Below the pieces are notes generated by a model that was not told the DNA's origin, ran no database searches, and saw nothing but the letters and a program-made list of their open reading frames with translations. Below are positions 15,368 to 24,191 of a stretch of 32,967 nucleotides of DNA, in pieces (position 1 is the stretch's first letter; every line of letters begins with the position of its first letter). The position numbers and the translations under genes were made by a program. The stretch lies in contig JAFRDL010000086.1 in assembly GCA_017411265.1 (NCBI GenBank), forward strand, positions 1 through 32,967, in the 5' to 3' direction. Source of the DNA: Oscillospiraceae bacterium (lineage in GTDB: Bacteria; Bacillota; Clostridia; Oscillospirales; Oscillospiraceae).

Positions 15368-16252
15368 ATGATGCCCGCTCCCCGCGTTCTCACTCTGATC
15401 GTCCGCCCGGAATGGGAGGGTCGCACCGTAAAAAGCCTGCTGCGAAAGAAGCTGGGCATGACTGAGGGCCTTGTCGCCCGGGTGAAGCTCCGGGAGACAG
15501 GCCTCCGCCGGAACGGGGAGCGGTGCCGGACCGTGGACCGGGTAAGGGCGGGGGACGTCCTCGCCGCAGAGGTAGGGGACGGCCCGGAGGCGCGGAACAC
15601 CGCCGAGCCCATAGCCGTGCCGCTGCGCTTCGTCTGGGAGGACGAGGATCTGGCAGTGCTGGACAAGAGCGCCGGGATGGTGGTCCACGGCACGGCGGGC
15701 GGGGCGCCCACCGTGGCCAACGCCCTGGCGGCCCTCTGGGGACCGGAACAGCCTTTTCACCCGGTGCACCGGCTGGACCGGGGAACCTCCGGGCTGCTGG
15801 TGATCGCCAAAAGCGCGTATGTGCAGGAGCGGCTGCGCCGCATCCTTCACACGGAGGATTTCCGGCGGGAATACCTGGCCCTGGTCTCCGGCACGGTGGA
15901 GCCGGAGCGGGGGACGGTGGACCTGCCCATCGGCCGGGAGCCGGGCCACTCCACCCGCCGGCGGGTCGACCCGCAGGGACAGAGCGCCCGGACGGAATAT
16001 GCCGTGGAGGGCGTGTTTCCCGGGGGGACGCTGCTCCGCCTCCGGCCCCTGACGGGGCGGACGCATCAGCTTCGGGTCCACATGGCGGCCCTGGGTCACC
16101 CCCTGCTGGGGGACCGGCTGTACGGCGGGGAAGGGGACCTGGACCGTCCCGCCCTCCACGCCGCCCGGATCGCCCTGCGCCACCCGGTGACCGGGGAGCG
16201 GCTGGAGCTCACGTCGCCCCTGCCGGAGGACATGTATCGTATCCTGGAATAA
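15368..16252 (+). CDS. RluA/RluD-family pseudouridine synthase
   Basis: This 294-residue RNA pseudouridine synthase has an N-terminal S4-like RNA-binding part (about 15-75) and the catalytic domain. The signature is HRLDRGTSGLLVIAK, with its Asp as the catalytic residue. Later blocks are REYLALVSG, PLTGRTHQLRVHMAALGHPLLGDRLYG and HAARIALRHP. It probably modifies 23S rRNA or tRNA, but the exact site cannot be assigned. Three close ATGs (15362, 15368, 15371) lie after AAAGGA. 15368 has the best spacing. It is divergent from gluQ with only about 60 nt between starts, and ends at a shared terminator. Confidence 0.9.
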   Translation: MMPAPRVLTLIVRPEWEGRTVKSLLRKKLGMTEGLVARVKLRETGLRRNGERCRTVDRVRAGDVLAAEVGDGPEARNTAEPIAVPLRFVWEDEDLAVLDKSAGMVVHGTAGGAPTVANALAALWGPEQPFHPVHRLDRGTSGLLVIAKSAYVQERLRRILHTEDFRREYLALVSGTVEPERGTVDLPIGREPGHSTRRRVDPQGQSARTEYAVEGVFPGGTLLRLRPLTGRTHQLRVHMAALGHPLLGDRLYGGEGDLDRPALHAARIALRHPVTGERLELTSPLPEDMYRILE

Positions 16253-16284
16253 AAAGGGCCGGAGGTTTTTCCTCCGGCCCTTTT
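16252..16284. terminator. Bidirectional terminator between pseudouridine synthase and metY
   Basis: This is a 14-bp perfect stem (16252-16265 with 16271-16284, loop TTTTT) whose outer arms are A/T runs, so both strands end in a U tract. It serves the convergent genes on either side. Confidence 0.92.
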
Positions 16285-16289
16285 GCCGT

Positions 16290-17576
16290 TTATTCCACTT
16301 TATCCAGCGCCTGCCGGAGATCCGCGATGAGGTCCTCCGCGTTTTCCAGCCCGCAGGAGATCCGCACCAGTCCCGCCGGGATCCCGGCGGCGGCGAGCTG
16401 CTCGTCGGTCATCTGCCGGTGGGTGGAGGTGGCGGGATTGAGGCAGCAGGTCCGGGCGTCGGCCACATGGGTCTCGATGGCGCCCAGCCGGAGGTGCTTC
16501 ATAAAGGTCTCCGCCGCGGCCCTTCCGCCCTTTAGGTCAAAGCTCACCACGCCGCAGGAGCCGTTGGGCAGATATTTTTTGGCCCTCTCGTGGTATTTGT
16601 CTCCGGGCAGCCCGCAGTAGCTCACGCTTTTCACCTTGGGATGGGCGGACAGGAACTCCACCACCGCCTGGCCGTTCTCGCAGTGCCGGGCCATGCGAAC
16701 GTGGAGGCTCTCCAGACCCAGGTTCAGATAGAAGGCGCTCTGGGGGGACTGGACGGAGCCCAGATCCCGCATCAGCTGGGAGGTGCACTTGGTGATAAAG
16801 GCGCCCTCCTTGCCGAACTTCTCCGCGTACACGATGCCGTGATAGCTCTCGTCCGGGGTGCACAGACCGGGGAAACGCTCTGCGTTGGCCATCCAGTCGA
16901 ATTTGCCGCTGTCCACGATGACCCCGCCCACGGCCACGCCGTGGCCGTCCATATATTTGGTGGTGGAGTGGGTGACGATGTCCGCACCCCACTCGATGGG
17001 GCGGCAGTTCACCGGGGTGGCAAAGGTGTTGTCCACGATGAGGGGCACCCCGTGGGCGTGGGCGGCCCTGGCGAAGAGCTCAATGTCCAGCACCGTCAGG
17101 GCCGGATTGGCGATGGTCTCCCCGAATACCGCCCGGGTGTTGGGCCGGAAAGCGGCGTTCAGCTCCTCCTCCGAACAGTCGGGGGAGACGAACGTGGCCT
17201 CGACGCCCATTTTCGCCATGGTGGTCTGGATGAGATTGAAGGTGCCGCCGTAAATGCTGGAGGAGGACACGATATGGTCCCCGCAGTTGACGATGTTGAA
17301 CAGGGCAAAGAAGTTGGCGGCCTGGCCGGAGCCGGTGAGCATGGCGGCGGTCCCGCCCTCCAGAGCGCAGATCTTGGCCGCCACCATGTCGTTGGTGGGG
17401 TTTTGCAGGCGGCTGTAAAAATATCCGCTGGCCTCCAGATCGAACAGCTTTCCCATGTCCTCGCTGGTATCGTATTTGAAAGTGGTGGAATACACGATGG
17501 GGATCTGCCGGGGCTCTCCGTTGCCGGGGGTGTACCCGCCCTGAACGCATACGGTGTCGATGTGTCTGTCGCTCAT
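16290..17576 (-). CDS. metY: O-acetylhomoserine sulfhydrylase (MetY type)
   Basis: This 428-residue PLP enzyme of the Cys/Met metabolism family makes homocysteine from O-acetylhomoserine and sulfide. The PLP lysine is Lys207 in HSTTKYMDGHGVAVGG. Other family blocks are YSRLQNPTNDMVAAKICALEGG, TGSGQAANFFALFN, SSSIYGGTFNL, VDNTFATPVNCRPIEWGADI and CCLNPATSTHRQM. The length and the long YHGIVYAEKFGKEGAF insert fit MetY and not cystathionine gamma-synthase. ATG 17576 has AAAGGAGA seven bases upstream. An ATG two codons earlier (17582) is too close to it. The leader is only about 45 nt, so no SAM riboswitch or T-box fits. Confidence 0.94.
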   Translation of the reverse strand: MSDRHIDTVCVQGGYTPGNGEPRQIPIVYSTTFKYDTSEDMGKLFDLEASGYFYSRLQNPTNDMVAAKICALEGGTAAMLTGSGQAANFFALFNIVNCGDHIVSSSSIYGGTFNLIQTTMAKMGVEATFVSPDCSEEELNAAFRPNTRAVFGETIANPALTVLDIELFARAAHAHGVPLIVDNTFATPVNCRPIEWGADIVTHSTTKYMDGHGVAVGGVIVDSGKFDWMANAERFPGLCTPDESYHGIVYAEKFGKEGAFITKCTSQLMRDLGSVQSPQSAFYLNLGLESLHVRMARHCENGQAVVEFLSAHPKVKSVSYCGLPGDKYHERAKKYLPNGSCGVVSFDLKGGRAAAETFMKHLRLGAIETHVADARTCCLNPATSTHRQMTDEQLAAAGIPAGLVRISCGLENAEDLIADLRQALDKVE

Positions 17577-17627
17577 GCTCATCTCTCCTTTGGAAAGGCG
17601 CGCTTTCCTGCCGTATCGATGTGCTTT

Positions 17628-17656
17628 ATTATACTGACGGCGCCCCGCCCTGTCAA
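17628..17656 (-). promoter_or_regulatory. metY promoter, perfect consensus
   Basis: On the minus strand TTGACA (17651-17656), exactly 17 nt and TATAAT (17628-17633) match the sigma-A consensus fully. The -35 is only 1 nt from the U tract of the hsp20 terminator. Confidence 0.92.
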
Positions 17657-17657
17657 C

Positions 17658-17690
17658 AAAAAAGCCCCTCTGCCCGATGGGCAGAGGGGC
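17658..17690 (-). terminator. hsp20 terminator
   Basis: On the minus strand a 12-bp perfect stem (17679-17690 with 17664-17675, loop ATC) is followed by six T (17658-17663). It lies directly after the hsp20 stop and just before the metY promoter. Confidence 0.92.
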
Positions 17691-17703
17691 GGGGGAGGGG
17701 AGC

Positions 17704-18150
17704 TCAGTCCTCGATCTGGATGACCTTGCGCTGGGCGAGCTTCTTCTGCTCCTCCTTGGGGAAGGTCAGGGTGAGCACGCCGTCCTCAAATTTTGCCTTT
17801 ACGTCCTCCTCGGTGAGGGACTGGCCGATGTAGTAGCTGCGCTGCATGGAGCCGCAGTAGCGCTCCTGATGGACGATCCGACCGTTCTTGTCCTTCTCGT
17901 CCTCCTCCAGACTCTTTTCCGCCTGGACGGTAAGGTAGCCGTTTTCCAGATGGAGCTGGATCTGGTCCTTCTTGGAGCCGGGCAGGTCGACGCTCAGCTC
18001 ATAGCCGGTCTCGTCCTCCTTCAGATCCGTCTTCATCACATGGGCCGCGTGGCGGCCGTACAGCTTTTTGTCCGCATCGGACTCAAAGCTCCGAAAGGGG
18101 AACCCCATCCAGTCGTCAAACAAACCCGAACCAAAAATACTCGGCAACAT
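17704..18150 (-). CDS. Hsp20/alpha-crystallin small heat-shock protein
   Basis: This 148-residue cytoplasmic holdase binds unfolding proteins. The alpha-crystallin domain runs from about 38 to 135 (DETGYELSVDLPGSKKDQIQ cut short here, then LENGYLTVQAEK). It ends with the conserved FEDGVLTLTFPK block and a C-terminal V-I-Q-I motif of the I-x-I type that drives oligomer assembly. A good ribosome-binding site AAGGAGGA precedes ATG 18150. A CIRCE element overlaps its promoter, so heat-shock control by HrcA is expected. It is a single-gene unit. Confidence 0.95.
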   Translation of the reverse strand: MLPSIFGSGLFDDWMGFPFRSFESDADKKLYGRHAAHVMKTDLKEDETGYELSVDLPGSKKDQIQLHLENGYLTVQAEKSLEEDEKDKNGRIVHQERYCGSMQRSYYIGQSLTEEDVKAKFEDGVLTLTFPKEEQKKLAQRKVIQIED

Positions 18151-18238
18151 AAGTCATTCCTCCTTTTGCTTTTCGCACGTCGTCTGTCGTCCGAGCTTCC
18201 GCAGAGACCGTCCTGTCCCTGTTCTCTTTACACCTCGG

Positions 18239-18266
18239 ATTATACCACAGGATTTAGCACTGTCAA
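18239..18266 (-). promoter_or_regulatory. hsp20 promoter
   Basis: On the minus strand TTGACA (18261-18266) and TATAAT (18239-18244) are 16 nt apart. The -35 lies inside the CIRCE operator, which fits repression by steric block. Confidence 0.88.
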
Positions 18267-18280
18267 TAGAAGAGTGCTAA
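18254..18280. promoter_or_regulatory. CIRCE element (HrcA operator)
   Basis: TTAGCACTG, a 9-nt spacer (18263-18271) and GAGTGCTAA form the 9-N9-9 inverted repeat of CIRCE, with one mismatch to consensus (G for C at the ninth base of the left arm). It overlaps the hsp20 -35. Confidence 0.92.
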
Positions 18281-18302
18281 ATAAATTGTAAACAATTTAT
18301 TA

Positions 18303-18476
18303 AAGAAGGAGCTCTCCGACCGCGTGGGAGTATCCAACGTCAATCTCTCCAAGATGAAGACCGGGAAGATCAGCGCCATCCGCTTCTCCACCCTGGAGGC
18401 TATCTGTGATGCGCTGGACTGCCAGCCCGGGGACATCCTGGAGTACGACCCTGACGCTTTGGGAAAGGAGACCTGA
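18303..18476 (+). pseudogene. Truncated XRE/Cro-CI-type regulator (N-terminus missing)
   Basis: A plus-strand frame ending at TGA 18474-18476 reads KKELSDRVGVSN, then LSKMKTGKISAIRFSTLEAI, then CDALDCQPGDILEYD. This is the second half of a short helix-turn-helix protein of the HTH_26/YozG-like type. The first 15-20 residues, including the start, are absent: the frame hits a stop at 18282-18284, has no ATG, GTG or TTG start before the homology, and the sequence upstream is the CIRCE promoter of hsp20. It looks like a gene remnant left by a deletion or insertion that joined it to the hsp20 control region. Confidence 0.75.
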
Positions 18477-18479
18477 GGG

Positions 18480-18525
18480 AAAAACGCATCGGCCCCCTGC
18501 CGTTCGGCAGGGGGCCGATGCGTTT
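18480..18525. terminator. 20-bp terminator hairpin
   Basis: This is a perfect 20-bp stem (18482-18501 with 18506-18525, loop GTTC). The AAAAA on its left gives a minus-strand U tract, so it ends the fructokinase transcript. For the plus strand it follows the XRE remnant, with a short GTTT tail. Confidence 0.88.
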
Positions 18526-18551
18526 GCACGGTATAAAAAGATCCCGGACGC

Positions 18552-19529
18552 TTACTTCTCCGGACAGGAGGCCAGCAGCGCCTCCACCTCCGCCCGGGAG
18601 GGCATCACGCGAAGCGCGCCCTTCCTCGTGGTCACGAGATAGGCCGCGGCGTTGGCAAAGCGAAGCATCCCGGCGAGCCGCTCCCCGTCCATCGCGTCCA
18701 GCCCATACTCCAGCACATGGCTGAGCACGCAGGCGCAGAAGGTGTCGCCCGCCCCGGTGGTCTCGATGGTGCCGCCCAGGAGGAACGCGGGGACGAAGGC
18801 CCGGGCGTCGCCGGCGAAGCGGAGACTTCCGCCGGGGCCGTTGGTGACGTTCAGCAGCCGGATGCGGGGGAACTGCCGACGGAGGACGGCGGCACCGGCG
18901 TCCAGATCCGTTTCCCCGGTGAGGAACTCCAGCTCGTTGTCGGAGATCTTTACGATATCGCTCTGCCCCAGGCCCCAGAGGATCTGCTCCCGGGCCAGCT
19001 CCAGGCTTTCCCACAGCGGGGGCCGCAGGTTGGGGTCAAAGGAAAGGAGAGCGCCGCCTTCCCTGGCCAGCGCCGCCGCCCGCCGGGTGGCCTCCCGGAC
19101 CCCGGGATGGGTCATGGACAGGGTGCCGAAATGGAAGATCCGCGCGCGGCGGATCCTCTCCTCGGGCAGCTCGTCCGCCCGGAGGAGCATGTCCGCTCCG
19201 GGATCCCGGTAGAAGGAGAAATCCCGGTCGCCGTTGGGAAGGGTCTTCACAAAGGCCAGCGTGGTATGGGCCGCGCCGTCCAGGATCAACGCGCCGGTGT
19301 CGATACCCACCTCCGCCGCGGCGGTCCGGAGCTGGCGGCCGAAGAGGTCGTCTCCCACCTTTCCGATAAAAGCACAGCGGCGGCCCAGCGAGCAGAGCAT
19401 GGCCAGCACGTTGCACGGCGCCCCGCCGGGGTTGGCCTCGAAGAGGGGGTTGCCCTGGCCGCTGACGCCGTTTTCGGTGAAATCGATCAGGAGCTCACCC
19501 AGCGCCACCACGTCAAAAGGTCGTTCCAT
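18552..19529 (-). CDS. PfkB-family carbohydrate kinase, probable fructokinase
   Basis: This 325-residue sugar kinase of the ribokinase/PfkB family has an N-terminal GELLIDF and GGAPCNVLAMLCSLG blocks, FGTLSMTHPGVREA in the middle and the ATP/anion-hole motif ETTGAGDTFCA, whose Asp is the catalytic base. The pattern is that of bacterial fructokinases. It follows amylosucrase by 17 nt, and amylosucrase releases fructose, so phosphorylation of fructose to fructose-6-phosphate is the natural role. ATG 19529 has GGGAGGAAT upstream. Longer starts lack a site. 2-keto-3-deoxygluconate kinase is the main alternative. Confidence 0.88.
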   Translation of the reverse strand: MERPFDVVALGELLIDFTENGVSGQGNPLFEANPGGAPCNVLAMLCSLGRRCAFIGKVGDDLFGRQLRTAAAEVGIDTGALILDGAAHTTLAFVKTLPNGDRDFSFYRDPGADMLLRADELPEERIRRARIFHFGTLSMTHPGVREATRRAAALAREGGALLSFDPNLRPPLWESLELAREQILWGLGQSDIVKISDNELEFLTGETDLDAGAAVLRRQFPRIRLLNVTNGPGGSLRFAGDARAFVPAFLLGGTIETTGAGDTFCACVLSHVLEYGLDAMDGERLAGMLRFANAAAYLVTTRKGALRVMPSRAEVEALLASCPEK

Positions 19530-19546
19530 CGCGGAATTCCTCCCTT

Positions 19547-21364
19547 TCATTCCGATCGTTCCTCCGTGAGGATCCATGCGAAGCCGTAGCCGGGAAGATC
19601 CAGCCGCGGCGCGTCGTATTTTTGCCCGTTCAGAGCGTCCGTGCCTCCCGGAGCGGGGTTTTCCACGCTTTGGGGGATCTCGGAGAAGTTGAACAGGGCC
19701 GTGAGCGCTTTTCCGTCCCGCGTCCGGCGGATGCCCAGTACCCGGTCCGAGCCGGTGTCGAAGGCGGTCATTTCCGCGTCGGAGCGGAACAGCGCCAGCT
19801 CCGCCCGGCGGCGCTCCATCCTTCGGAGTGCCTGGAACAGCTCTCCCTGCAGCGTGGACGGGTCATGGCGCAGCGCTGCCAGATCCCAGTCGAATCGGCC
19901 CCGATGGAGGTATCGGCTGTCCTGCCGCTTGTCCGGATCCTCGTGGTAGGAGTAGTCGTTGAACTGGCCGATCTCATCGCCGCTGTACAGCACGGGTATC
20001 CCGCTCTGGGTCAGCATCCAGGCGTGGAGCATCTCGTCGCAGCGGATGGCCTGCCGGCGGATCTCCGGATCCTCCGACTCCATCCCCACCAGGGATGCGG
20101 TGGTGCCGCACAGCCGGGCGTCCTGGAGCCGCGGGTCGTCGTTGTAGAGCTCGCCTCGGGACCAGCTGCCCGGCCAGACGCCGGTGAACCAGTCGTTGAG
20201 ATATTTCTTGTGGGCGGCCTCCCCGTACCCCCGGCTGCCCAGCCAGGGATAGTCCAGGCCCCAGCCGATATCGTCGTGGCAGCGGAGGTAGTTCTGAAAC
20301 AGGGCGTTTCCGGGCAGGCGGCCCAGCTGGTCCACCTGCCGCCGCAGAAGTCCCACATCCCGGGTGGCCAGGGTGTGCCAGGTGGTGCACATGGTGGTGA
20401 CGTTGTAGAGGATCTGGCACTCGGGCTTCTCCGGCGTGCCGAAATACGGAGCCACCTTTTCCGGCTCCATGACCACCTCGCCCAGCAGCAGCACTCCCGG
20501 ACAGACTACGTAGCAGGCCAGATTCAGCAGCCGGGCCAGCTTATGGACCTCCGGACGATTGCGGCAGTCCGTGCCCAGTTCTTTCCATATATACGGAATG
20601 GCGTCCAGCCGCAGCACGTCCATGCCGCGGTTGGCCAGAAACAGCAGGTTTTCGGTCATGTCGTTGAGCACCATGGGATTGCGGTAGTTGAGATCCCATT
20701 GGTACGGGTAGAAAAACGTCATCACGGTCTGACCGCAGTCGGGCAGGTAGGTGAAATTCCCCGGCGCGGTGGTGGGGAACACCTGGGGCAGGCTTTTTTC
20801 ATACTGATCGGGGATCTCCCGATCGTCGAAGAAGAAGTACCGGCTCCGGCACACGGGGTCGCCGGCCCGGGCAGCCCGGGCCCAGGGATGGTCCTCGCTG
20901 GTGTGGTTAATCACGAAATCCAGGCACAGACAGATGCCGCGGGCCCGGCACTCGTCCGCCAGCGCCTCCAGCTCCTCCATAGTCCCCAGCTCCGGCTGGA
21001 CCTGGCGGAAATCCGCCACGGCGTAGCCGCCGTCGCTCCGGTCCTTCACGGTCTTCAGCAGCGGCATCAGGTGCAGGTAATTCACCCCGCACTCCTCCAG
21101 ATACGCCAGCTTGTCCCGGACGCCCCGGAGGCTGCCGGCAAAGGCGTCCACGTACAGCATCATGCCCAGCAGACCGTTGGACCGGTACCAATCCGGATCG
21201 AGCAGCCGCTTTTCGTCCTGGGCGCGCAGAGCCTCCTTGCGCTGGGCGTAGCTCCGGCGGAGCATATCCAGAAAATAGTTCAGAGCCGTGCCGCCGTCAG
21301 AGGGGTACAGCTCCTCAAACAGCGCCGCGATCTCCGCATAACAGCTCTGCAGTCTCTCTTCCAT
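19547..21364 (-). CDS. Amylosucrase-type GH13 enzyme
   Basis: This 605-residue glycoside hydrolase family 13 (subfamily 4-like) enzyme would convert sucrose to fructose plus an alpha-1,4-glucan by transglucosylation. An N-terminal helical domain (about 1-90) precedes the barrel. Catalytic residues are Asp254 in DVLRLDAIPYIW, Glu296 in LLGEVVM and Asp364 in RCHDDIGW. The HDDIGW block and the later SGDEIGQFND and DSRYLHRGRFDWD blocks are typical of amylosucrases. No signal peptide is present, so it acts in the cytosol. ATG 21364 follows GTGAGGG. An upstream extension to 21418 is leader. Sucrose hydrolase or sucrose-phosphorylase-like activity is possible. Confidence 0.87.
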   Translation of the reverse strand: MEERLQSCYAEIAALFEELYPSDGGTALNYFLDMLRRSYAQRKEALRAQDEKRLLDPDWYRSNGLLGMMLYVDAFAGSLRGVRDKLAYLEECGVNYLHLMPLLKTVKDRSDGGYAVADFRQVQPELGTMEELEALADECRARGICLCLDFVINHTSEDHPWARAARAGDPVCRSRYFFFDDREIPDQYEKSLPQVFPTTAPGNFTYLPDCGQTVMTFFYPYQWDLNYRNPMVLNDMTENLLFLANRGMDVLRLDAIPYIWKELGTDCRNRPEVHKLARLLNLACYVVCPGVLLLGEVVMEPEKVAPYFGTPEKPECQILYNVTTMCTTWHTLATRDVGLLRRQVDQLGRLPGNALFQNYLRCHDDIGWGLDYPWLGSRGYGEAAHKKYLNDWFTGVWPGSWSRGELYNDDPRLQDARLCGTTASLVGMESEDPEIRRQAIRCDEMLHAWMLTQSGIPVLYSGDEIGQFNDYSYHEDPDKRQDSRYLHRGRFDWDLAALRHDPSTLQGELFQALRRMERRRAELALFRSDAEMTAFDTGSDRVLGIRRTRDGKALTALFNFSEIPQSVENPAPGGTDALNGQKYDAPRLDLPGYGFAWILTEERSE

Positions 21365-21420
21365 GGGATCCCTCACTTTTTTCTCGTTGTCCGGCCGGGG
21401 CCGGGCGGTTTTCGGCAAGG

Positions 21421-21463
21421 CAAAGAAAGTTCCCGCCCCGCGGCGCGAGGCCGCGGTGCGGGA
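21421..21463 (-). terminator. Terminator between the ABC ATPase and amylosucrase genes
   Basis: This is a 14-bp stem with one mismatch (21450-21463 with 21431-21444, loop CTCGC) followed on the minus strand by AACTTTCTTTG. It should reduce transcription into amylosucrase and fructokinase. I could not see a good promoter in the 66 nt downstream, so those genes may rely on read-through. Confidence 0.7.
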
Positions 21464-21487
21464 GCTTGTATGTGCGACGCGCCTGTC

Positions 21488-22642
<1,155 letters not shown>

Positions 22643-22684
22643 AGAAGAAGCAAACCTCCTTTTAGAATATTGAACCGGCGCGAT

Positions 22685-23320
22685 TCATTCTGACTGCTTC
22701 GGCAGCTTCCGGAACGCCCGTCGATAGAAAAAGCTGTTCAGATAGGCGATGACGGCGATGATCACGAAAGCCCATAGGAAAAAGAAGATGTTAACGGCGC
22801 GGGGGGACATGAAAAACGAGATGTAGACCGCCGCGGCGGTCACCGCCAGGGCCAGCAGCGTCCAGGGGAGCGCCGCCACGCTCAGCAGCCAGGCTGTCTT
22901 CAGCGTCGCCTTGACGCTCATGGAATACCGGCTGAGCAGGGGGAAGACGTACTGGAAGCCTGCCAGGAACAGAAAAGCCAGAATGTAGAACGTGACCCGA
23001 TAGGTCTGGAACAGCGGCCCGGTCAGACTGTTGACCGCCACGGAGTAGCCCGCCAGCACCAGGATCATGGCCAGACAGATCAGCCACAGCACGGTCGCCT
23101 TCCGAAAGTGTCTTTTAAAGGCGTTCCAGAACTGCTTGATGATGAGCTGTTCCTCCAGATCCTCCGTGATGCTCAGCGTACAGTCGAACAGCGCCGTCAG
23201 CGCCGCGCCGATGGTGAAGACGGGGAGGGAACAGAGACAGAACAGGATGTTGCAGAACACCAGATCCGCCAGCTTTCCCAGCGCGACCATCACCGGGCCA
23301 TCGGGATCGTTGAGCTTCAT
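22685..23320 (-). CDS. YesL-family (DUF624) membrane protein
   Basis: This 211-residue protein has about five transmembrane helices (around 18-40, 75-97, 108-130, 142-165 and 172-193). It belongs to the YesL/DUF624 family, which is often encoded within sugar ABC-transporter operons of Firmicutes. Its molecular role is not established. The start lies 4 nt after the permease stop with no clear ribosome-binding site, so translation is probably coupled to the permease gene. Confidence 0.82.
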   Translation of the reverse strand: MKLNDPDGPVMVALGKLADLVFCNILFCLCSLPVFTIGAALTALFDCTLSITEDLEEQLIIKQFWNAFKRHFRKATVLWLICLAMILVLAGYSVAVNSLTGPLFQTYRVTFYILAFLFLAGFQYVFPLLSRYSMSVKATLKTAWLLSVAALPWTLLALAVTAAAVYISFFMSPRAVNIFFFLWAFVIIAVIAYLNSFFYRRAFRKLPKQSE

Positions 23321-23324
23321 CGCG

Positions 23325-24191
23325 TTACTTGACGGCGCCTTCGACCATGCCGCTCATGATCTGTTTCTGAGCGATCAGGAAGATGATGATCATCGGGACC
23401 ATCGCCAGCAGGGCGGCGGTCAGGATCAGATCCCACTGCTTCACGTAGCTGCCCACGAAGGCCTGTACGGCCACGGGGAGGGTCTTGACGCGACCGTTCT
23501 GGCCCAGCATCAGGGAGGGCAGCAGGTAGTCGTTCCAGATCCACATGCCGTTGAGGATCGTCACGGTGACGATGGACGGCTTGAGCAGGGGGAAGATGAT
23601 CCGGAAGTAGATCCCCTCATAGGAGCAGCCGTCGATGGAGGCGGCCTCTTCCAGATCGAAGGGGACGGTTTTGACCATGCCGGTGAGGATGAATACGGTC
23701 ATGGCGCCGCCGAATCCCAGGTAAGCGAACACGATGCCGGGGATGCTCTGGAGCATGGGCAGGCCCACGAACTCGCCCACATCCCGGAAGGTGGAGATCA
23801 GGGGCAGCATGACCACCTGGAACGGGATGATCATGGAGGCGATGAATACCATGTAGATCGCGGTGGACCATTTCGTCTTGTTCCGGCAGATGACCCACGC
23901 GGCCATACCGCCGAACACGGCCAGGAGCACCAGCGAGACGATGGTGATGACCAGCGAGGTGCCGAAGGCGGTCCAGAAGCTGAAGTTGGAGTTGTTGATG
24001 ACGTTGCTCAGGTTCTGCCGGAGCTGCGCAAAGGAGGTCCCGTCCAGACTGACGGGGTTGGACACGATGGACGTGTTGACCTTGAATACGTTGATGACCA
24101 CCAGGAAGAAGGGCATCAGCGTGTAGATCGCGACCGCGATGGCCAGGATCATCAGGATGATGAAGGGGCCGGTCCGCATTTTCGTTTTCAT
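23325..24191 (-). CDS. Sugar ABC transporter permease (MsmG/MalG type)
   Basis: This 288-residue inner-membrane permease has six predicted helices. The cytoplasmic coupling (EAA) loop is EEAASIDGCSYEGIYFRIIF, near residues 190-210, which docks on the ATPase. It is the second permease of the carbohydrate uptake CUT1-type importer. Its ATG overlaps the stop of the upstream permease as TAATG, so the two are made in equal amounts. Confidence 0.93.
   Translation of the reverse strand: MKTKMRTGPFIILMILAIAVAIYTLMPFFLVVINVFKVNTSIVSNPVSLDGTSFAQLRQNLSNVINNSNFSFWTAFGTSLVITIVSLVLLAVFGGMAAWVICRNKTKWSTAIYMVFIASMIIPFQVVMLPLISTFRDVGEFVGLPMLQSIPGIVFAYLGFGGAMTVFILTGMVKTVPFDLEEAASIDGCSYEGIYFRIIFPLLKPSIVTVTILNGMWIWNDYLLPSLMLGQNGRVKTLPVAVQAFVGSYVKQWDLILTAALLAMVPMIIIFLIAQKQIMSGMVEGAVK

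Noticed and set aside
17577..17627. SAM riboswitch or T-box before metY
   Set aside because: The perfect promoter leaves a leader of only about 45 nt, too short for either.
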